Below, piece by piece: positions 48,946-52,980 of a stretch of DNA of 52,980 bases. Within the stretch, counting starts at the first letter, position 1. Each line of letters begins with the position of its first letter. The position numbers and the translations under genes are program-made. Below the pieces are notes generated by a model, which was not told where the DNA came from, did not search any database, and worked only from the letters and a program-made list of their open reading frames with translations. Source of the DNA: a virus; the IMG/VR virus record IMGVR_UViG_3300042557_001513, positions 1 through 52,980 of that record. One strand, given 5' to 3'.

Positions 48946-49187
48946 CTATGGACAAGTATCACGACTGCGGCCACCGCCCGCGCAACACTGACAAGCGCAA
49001 ACGCTACAGAAGCGTCCCAGAAATGGTCGTCGACACGCTCGGTGGCGAGGACGCGGTAAACACACTCATCTCAATGTTCGTTCAAGAAGTCGAGCGCCGT
49101 GCCGAGGAGAAGATGCTACTGACAGGCAAACTCGAAGGCGCACATTACGCGGCAATGAAACAAGTTGCCGAGGAGTGGAAGCAGTGA
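48942..49187 (+). CDS. hypothetical protein
   Basis: An 81-residue basic protein with an N-terminal Cys-His (DCGHRP) and a helical C-terminal part (DTLGGEDAVNTLISMFVQEVERRAEEKMLL). No family is recognised. The ATG overlaps the stop of the gene before (ATGA), and its own stop overlaps the GTG of the next, so it is part of a coupled set with the resolvase-like gene. Confidence 0.55.
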   Translation: MTMDKYHDCGHRPRNTDKRKRYRSVPEMVVDTLGGEDAVNTLISMFVQEVERRAEEKMLLTGKLEGAHYAAMKQVAEEWKQ

Positions 49188-49639
49188 ACTCCAGGCAAAA
49201 AGGAAAACGTGTCGAGCGGCTTTGGCGCGATCAGCTTCGCGAAGCAGGATTCCTCAAATCGTTCCGCGGTCAGCAATACTGCGGTGCGGCCGGCAATGCC
49301 GACGTAGTTTGTCCTGAGTTGCCGTCGCTGCACTTCGAAGTGAAAGGCGTGCAGAACTTGAACGTCTTGGCTGCGATGAAGCAGGCGATCAATGATGCCG
49401 GCACTAAGACACCAGTCGTGGCCCACAAGAAAAACGGCGAGCCGTGGTTGGTCACGATGCTCGCCGGTGATTGGTTGCGTCTGGTAAAAGACTCCGACTG
49501 GGTCAGTCCAGAAGACTGCCCAACAACTCCCGATTCCGTTCAGCCCGCCGTTCTCTATTCGACCGGATTCGTTCCATCACCGCGTCTGATTGATCGGACG
49601 AGTAGTAGTAGCGATTGCCCTGTTTCTGAACATACGTGA
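49184..49639 (+). CDS. Hjc-like Holliday junction resolvase/PD-(D/E)XK nuclease
   Basis: A 151-residue protein. NSRQKGKRVERLWRDQL, then GNADVVCPELPSLHFEVKGVQ give the Asp...E-x-K core of archaeal-Hjc-type resolvases in phages, and TPVVAHKKNGEPWLV completes the fold. It would resolve branched recombination or replication intermediates. The start is GTG 49184, overlapping the previous stop. The last 45 residues are not typical and lie opposite a minus-strand secreted-protein frame, so the gene's end may have been lengthened. Confidence 0.75.
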   Translation: MNSRQKGKRVERLWRDQLREAGFLKSFRGQQYCGAAGNADVVCPELPSLHFEVKGVQNLNVLAAMKQAINDAGTKTPVVAHKKNGEPWLVTMLAGDWLRLVKDSDWVSPEDCPTTPDSVQPAVLYSTGFVPSPRLIDRTSSSSDCPVSEHT

Positions 49640-49745
49640 TCCCGTTCGGAGTATTCAGGTCGATCACGTAGAAGTTCCCGTCGTCAGCTAATGCGGTTCC
49701 TGTAAGGAGACCCGCTACAAGTATTGAGTTAATAATTTTCATCAT
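49503..49745 (-). CDS. putative small secreted protein (moron-like), antisense to the resolvase end
   Basis: An 80-residue frame opposite the plus-strand genes. MMKIINSILVAGLLTGTALADD reads as a signal peptide with a cleavage site after ALA, then FYVIDLNTPNG, GNRYYYSSDQSDAV and a very Arg-rich tail. A secreted product in the middle of early genes would suit a lysogenic-conversion moron. It overlaps the resolvase 3' end by 137 bases and begins 16 bases from the helicase start, leaving little room for a promoter. No Shine-Dalgarno is clear. Confidence 0.45.
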   Translation of the reverse strand: MMKIINSILVAGLLTGTALADDGNFYVIDLNTPNGITYVQKQGNRYYYSSDQSDAVMERIRSNRERRAERNRELLGSLLD

Positions 49746-49761
49746 AAGGTAAGACTGGTTT

Positions 49762-52176
49762 ATGGCCACATCGTTCAAACTCTTCCCCTATCAAGAGAAG
49801 GCTGTATCTGAACACCTCCGGATTCTGGACTCGGTCGGGGCGTCACTCGACGGGACCGGGTGCGGTGGCGGAAAGACCGTCATCGCCAGTGCTGTTGCTG
49901 CTAGATACGCGCTCACAGTGGGAGTTATCGCACCGAAGTCGGTCTTGGCGAAATGGGGTAATACCCTCACGGCATTCGGGGTCAAACCACTCTTTGTCCT
50001 CAACCCCGAGAAGCTGCGGATGGGAAATACCCCGTGGCTCAAAAAGATCCCGAACGGGGGTAAAAAGGTGAAGTTCGAATGGGATATACCCGAACGGTGT
50101 CTTCTCATCTTCGACGAGGCCCACATGTTCGGAGCCTACAATAGCCAGAACGGCAAGATGCTCGAAGCCGCCGCGGGGAACCATGCGGTCCTAATGCTCT
50201 CGGCCACGGCCGCGGAGTCCCCCCTCAAGATGAAGGCGATCGGAGTCAATCTGCGACTGTTCACGGGCGGCTACTTCTGGAAGTGGGTGCGAGAGATGGG
50301 GGCCGAAGAAGGGCGCTGGGGTGGCCTCGAATGGAATCCTCGCCGGCCGGAGAACAAAGAGAAGATGGAGCGGCTCCACCATTCGGTATTCGCGAATAGA
50401 GGATACCGCGTGTCCGAGGAGGAGCTACGCGAGCAACTCCCCGACCTCATGCTCTCAGACGAGCCCCTGTGGCTCTCAGATAAAGACCGCGCTACCGTAA
50501 AGGCGCTTTATGACGAAATGGCTGATCCGGATGATCCGGGCGGTGTCAAAAACCTCCGGCAGCGCCAAGCCCTTGAAACGGTCAAAGTCGCGTATCTGGT
50601 GGAGCGTGCCCAGGAGATCGTCGAATCAGGCGGCTCGGTGGTCCTCTTCCTGAATTTCCATGAAAGTATCGACCAAGCACGGAAGCTCCTCGAAGACGCG
50701 GGTGTCATCGACGGACGAGAAACGGCCAAAGCCAGAGCGGAGACGCAGCGCCGGTTCCAAGAGAACGAACTCCGGTGCGTCATCGTGCAGATCGCGGCGG
50801 GTGGGCAATCCATCGACCTACACGACGTGGTCGGAGAGTTCCCACGTGTTGCACTTATTTGTCCGCAATTCTCCGGCCTCGTGGAGGAGCAGGCTCTTGG
50901 ACGAATCCGACGGGTCGGGGCCAAGTCTCGCGCACTCGCTTTAAGGCTCTACGCACCAGGCACCGTGGAGCAGGGAGCCCTCAAGCTGACCGAGGAAAAA
51001 CGGGAGAATGTAGGAATTTTGAATGCAGGAAAAAATAATTTGAACAATGGGGTGGTTACCCCGGTCTCATCTTCCATGCAGGTAATAACGCCGCAAGAGC
51101 ATAACACGGAGCACAGCGAACATTCGCCAAGCTCTTTGAAGGAGAAAGCCAAATGCCCCGGATTCCGAAACGACCAGACTCGCGACCAAAGCGCGGCCAA
51201 CCGGGGGACACTCGGTCACCTCGCGGTGGAGAAAGAGAACCTCGACGTGATCCCGCCGGACGACCCGAAGCTGCGCGAGGCGGCGGATATGTGTCTGAAG
51301 TATCTCGCAGCATTAAGGAAACCCCTCGTAAACGCGCAGGAGCTTCGGGAGCAGCGTTACACCGTCCTCGATCAGTTCGGACACATCGATCACATCATCC
51401 TGCACGGCGGAGACAAAGCCGAGTTGGTCGACTACAAATTTGCTTTTGGAGCCTACAGCGCGGATTCGCCGCAATTCTGGGCGTATACTGTTGGCCTTTG
51501 GGATGCTCATCCCGAAGTCGATGAGGTCACAGTTCATGTTCTTCTACCTTTCCAAGGGGTCATCGACCGCGAGACGTGGTCTCGGGAAAAAGACTATGAC
51601 CGTCTCTCATCGAAGGTTGCGGCCATCATTGCCGCAGCGCGGCGCGATGACCCCTCGGACTATTTAACCGGGGCGCACTGCGCTTGGTGTGCACGACAAG
51701 CCAGTTGCCCAAAACTCTCGTCGCTGGCTCTGACCATCGCGTCTGAATATAAGGCCGACGAGTTGACCCTGCCGGCGCAATACGATCCGGCCAACATCTC
51801 TGACCCGCACGTTATTGCGTTCGCCAAAAAGGCCGCACCGATCATGCGGTCATGGGCCGACAAGGTCGATGCCCGTGCCTTGGAGATGCGGATGCAGGAA
51901 GGCATCGAAATCCCTGGGTTCGAACTCGCCGAGCGCAAATCCCCTTTCAAGATCACCAACGCCCAAGCCGCGTGGGAGACAGTCAAAGATCAAATCACCC
52001 CTGAAGCCTTCGCCGCCTGCGCCGAGGTGAAAATCGGGGAACTGGAGAAAGCCATCGCCCGGACCGCCAAGCGCGGCGAGATGGCCCGAGCAAAAGAACA
52101 TCTTCGTGACGCACTGGTGGATGCCGATGCGGCCAAGTCTGAAGGGACTTATCACTACTTAAAAAAGACCAAGTAA
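49762..52176 (+). CDS. SNF2-type helicase fused to a Cas4/DUF2800-like nuclease
   Basis: An 804-residue protein. The helicase half (about 1-425) has Walker A GTGCGGGKT at about 31-40, DEAH at about 118-121, SATAAES, and motif VI QALGRIRRVG at about 377-386. The nuclease half (about 455-800) has the DUF2800/Cas4-style start SSLKEKAKCPGF, GHIDHII...AELVDYKF (the PD-(D/E)XK core, about 540-560) and Cys cluster CAWCARQASCP at about 641, a possible Fe-S site. Between them (residues 441-444, VITP) an in-frame GTAATAACGCC marks the seam. It likely processes DNA in recombination or replication. The TAA stop is in the next leader element. Confidence 0.75.
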   Translation: MATSFKLFPYQEKAVSEHLRILDSVGASLDGTGCGGGKTVIASAVAARYALTVGVIAPKSVLAKWGNTLTAFGVKPLFVLNPEKLRMGNTPWLKKIPNGGKKVKFEWDIPERCLLIFDEAHMFGAYNSQNGKMLEAAAGNHAVLMLSATAAESPLKMKAIGVNLRLFTGGYFWKWVREMGAEEGRWGGLEWNPRRPENKEKMERLHHSVFANRGYRVSEEELREQLPDLMLSDEPLWLSDKDRATVKALYDEMADPDDPGGVKNLRQRQALETVKVAYLVERAQEIVESGGSVVLFLNFHESIDQARKLLEDAGVIDGRETAKARAETQRRFQENELRCVIVQIAAGGQSIDLHDVVGEFPRVALICPQFSGLVEEQALGRIRRVGAKSRALALRLYAPGTVEQGALKLTEEKRENVGILNAGKNNLNNGVVTPVSSSMQVITPQEHNTEHSEHSPSSLKEKAKCPGFRNDQTRDQSAANRGTLGHLAVEKENLDVIPPDDPKLREAADMCLKYLAALRKPLVNAQELREQRYTVLDQFGHIDHIILHGGDKAELVDYKFAFGAYSADSPQFWAYTVGLWDAHPEVDEVTVHVLLPFQGVIDRETWSREKDYDRLSSKVAAIIAAARRDDPSDYLTGAHCAWCARQASCPKLSSLALTIASEYKADELTLPAQYDPANISDPHVIAFAKKAAPIMRSWADKVDARALEMRMQEGIEIPGFELAERKSPFKITNAQAAWETVKDQITPEAFAACAEVKIGELEKAIARTAKRGEMARAKEHLRDALVDADAAKSEGTYHYLKKTK
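51082..51089 (+). promoter_or_regulatory. GTAATAAC leader element, copy 15, in-frame at a fusion seam
   Basis: GTAATAACGCC read in frame as Val-Ile-Thr-Pro, at the border of the helicase and nuclease domains. No in-frame ATG follows; the first in-frame start-like codon after it is TTG near 51135. Confidence 0.65.
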
Positions 52177-52180
52177 TAAC
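52173..52180 (+). promoter_or_regulatory. GTAATAAC leader element, copy 16
   Basis: AAG-TAA-TAAC at the end of the fusion gene, continuing GCCATCAATAATT, then ATG 52194 13 bases on. Confidence 0.72.
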
Positions 52181-52193
52181 GCCATCAATAATT

Positions 52194-52952
52194 ATGGGAA
52201 AAGTATCGTTTGAAGAGGCCGTTGAGGCCCAAATTATCGAGGAAGTCAGCAACAAAGCCGTTGCCGTCCGCCCCGAATCGCAGGTCGCCATCATCGGCGA
52301 AGACCAAGCCAAAGGAATCTACGGAGAGTTCGGCGCTGACGACATCAAGCTGCCGCGCTTGAACCTCGTGAACAAAGTCGGCGATCTCTCGAATCTGTTC
52401 ACTCCGGGCACCTATGTCATCAACAAGGAACACCAGATCAACGACATCGATCCGAAGAACAAGGGTTTGGGCAATCCGCTCAAAGTCATCGCGGTTCGAC
52501 TGAAGGTCGAATACCAGGAGTCGCTCCCCTTCGATCCGGACGTTCGTCCTCGCGTCTTTCAGACCGCGGAAGAAGTTCGCCTCTCCGGAGGTCAGGTCGC
52601 TTACGGTCGCGGCGAAGGTAAGTTCGCCAAGGTCGGTCACATCGAGTTCTTGATCCAAGAACCCGAGACACTGAGCGAGGAAGCGGCCACGACGTTCTTC
52701 TACGTCCTCGGCGAGAAACGCTACGCTCGCGTGATTTACACCGCTTCGTCGACCGCTTACGCGGAGACCGCGGCGATCCTCTACAGCGACTTCAAAGTCG
52801 GTCACCTGAACAAGACGGGCCTCTTCGGCGGCTTCTACTCGCTCGGGTCGAAACTGAAGACCGGAGACAAGGGCACCTGGTGGATTCCGTCGATGAAGAC
52901 GGCCGGTGAAGTTCCCGCGGAACTCCAAGCTGAGATCAAAGGACTCCTGTAA
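52194..52952 (+). CDS. probable phage ssDNA-binding-type protein
   Basis: A 252-residue protein, beta-rich (VINKEHQINDI, NPLKVIAVRLKVEYQE, VGHIEFLIQEPE, RVIYTASSTAYAETAAIL) with KLPRLNLVNKVGDLSN and TWWIPSMKTAGEVP. The order nuclease of DUF2800 type, then single-strand-binding protein (DUF2815-like), is common in phage replication modules, and the fold suits such a role. The direct sequence match is weak, so the call rests mainly on order and composition. It has no Shine-Dalgarno; the next gene starts by TAATG. Confidence 0.55.
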   Translation: MGKVSFEEAVEAQIIEEVSNKAVAVRPESQVAIIGEDQAKGIYGEFGADDIKLPRLNLVNKVGDLSNLFTPGTYVINKEHQINDIDPKNKGLGNPLKVIAVRLKVEYQESLPFDPDVRPRVFQTAEEVRLSGGQVAYGRGEGKFAKVGHIEFLIQEPETLSEEAATTFFYVLGEKRYARVIYTASSTAYAETAAILYSDFKVGHLNKTGLFGGFYSLGSKLKTGDKGTWWIPSMKTAGEVPAELQAEIKGLL

Positions 52953-52980
52953 TGGGCTTCCAAAATCTCCGCTTCCGCGA
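52952..52980 (+). CDS. start of the next gene (3' end outside window)
   Basis: Only MGFQNLRFR is visible. The ATG shares one base with the stop of the preceding gene (TAATG), so it is translationally coupled to it. By position it belongs to the replication module, but the visible part is too short for any family call. Confidence 0.5.

Overview
The window is most of the genome of a temperate tailed phage (or prophage). It has a large terminase, portal, scaffold, major capsid protein, tail fibres, a lysis cassette, a 3154-residue virion-type protein and a tyrosine integrase. The layout, with an internal adaptor-like protein, a large beta-rich tail protein, internal virion proteins and one giant protein, suggests a podovirus-like particle. 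This is inferred from order and motifs, not from a search. The integrase C-terminus (HYRGLV followed by a W-x-x-I-x-P-like tail) resembles integrases I associate with Verrucomicrobiota, so that phylum is my best guess for the host, with modest confidence.

Layout. (1) Bases 1-6260, plus strand: the end of a DNA methyltransferase, a run of small, mostly overlapping genes, a glycosyltransferase-like/methyltransferase fusion, and a tRNA-Glu(CTC) at the end. (2) Bases 6223-46401, minus strand, read right to left: TerL, a metallopeptidase, two glycosyltransferase-like proteins, a PD-(D/E)XK nuclease, portal, an HNH-like protein, tail fibres, the lysis genes, scaffold, major capsid protein, further fibres, a beta-rich tail protein, an adaptor-like repeat protein, internal virion proteins, the giant polyvalent protein and a Cys-rich protein. 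(3) Bases 46402-46660: an AT-rich divergent control region. (4) Bases 46661-52980, plus strand: integrase, several small DNA-binding proteins, a Holliday-junction-resolvase-like nuclease, a helicase-nuclease fusion and a probable ssDNA-binding protein. Both window edges cut plus-strand genes. DNA polymerase and other replication genes are absent, so they probably lie between the right and left edges of a circular or larger molecule.

The most unusual feature is an 8-base element, GTAATAAC (extended form near GTAATAACNCCNTAA). It occurs 16 times, always in the direction of the genes around it, and 14 copies lie just upstream of a gene start. The TAATAA often doubles as the stop of the preceding gene, and nearly all downstream genes lack a Shine-Dalgarno sequence. 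Genes without it usually start by ATGA/GTGA/TAATG overlap with the gene before. Six genes in the plus-strand arms share a different leader (AGAAAG-R-AACC, then usually ATG 7-8 bases on). One in-frame GTAATAAC lies at the seam of the helicase-nuclease fusion, which suggests a former gene boundary. The only gene-free stretch above 300 bases is 31666-32051, upstream of the major capsid gene. It holds three hairpins and two GTAATAAC copies.
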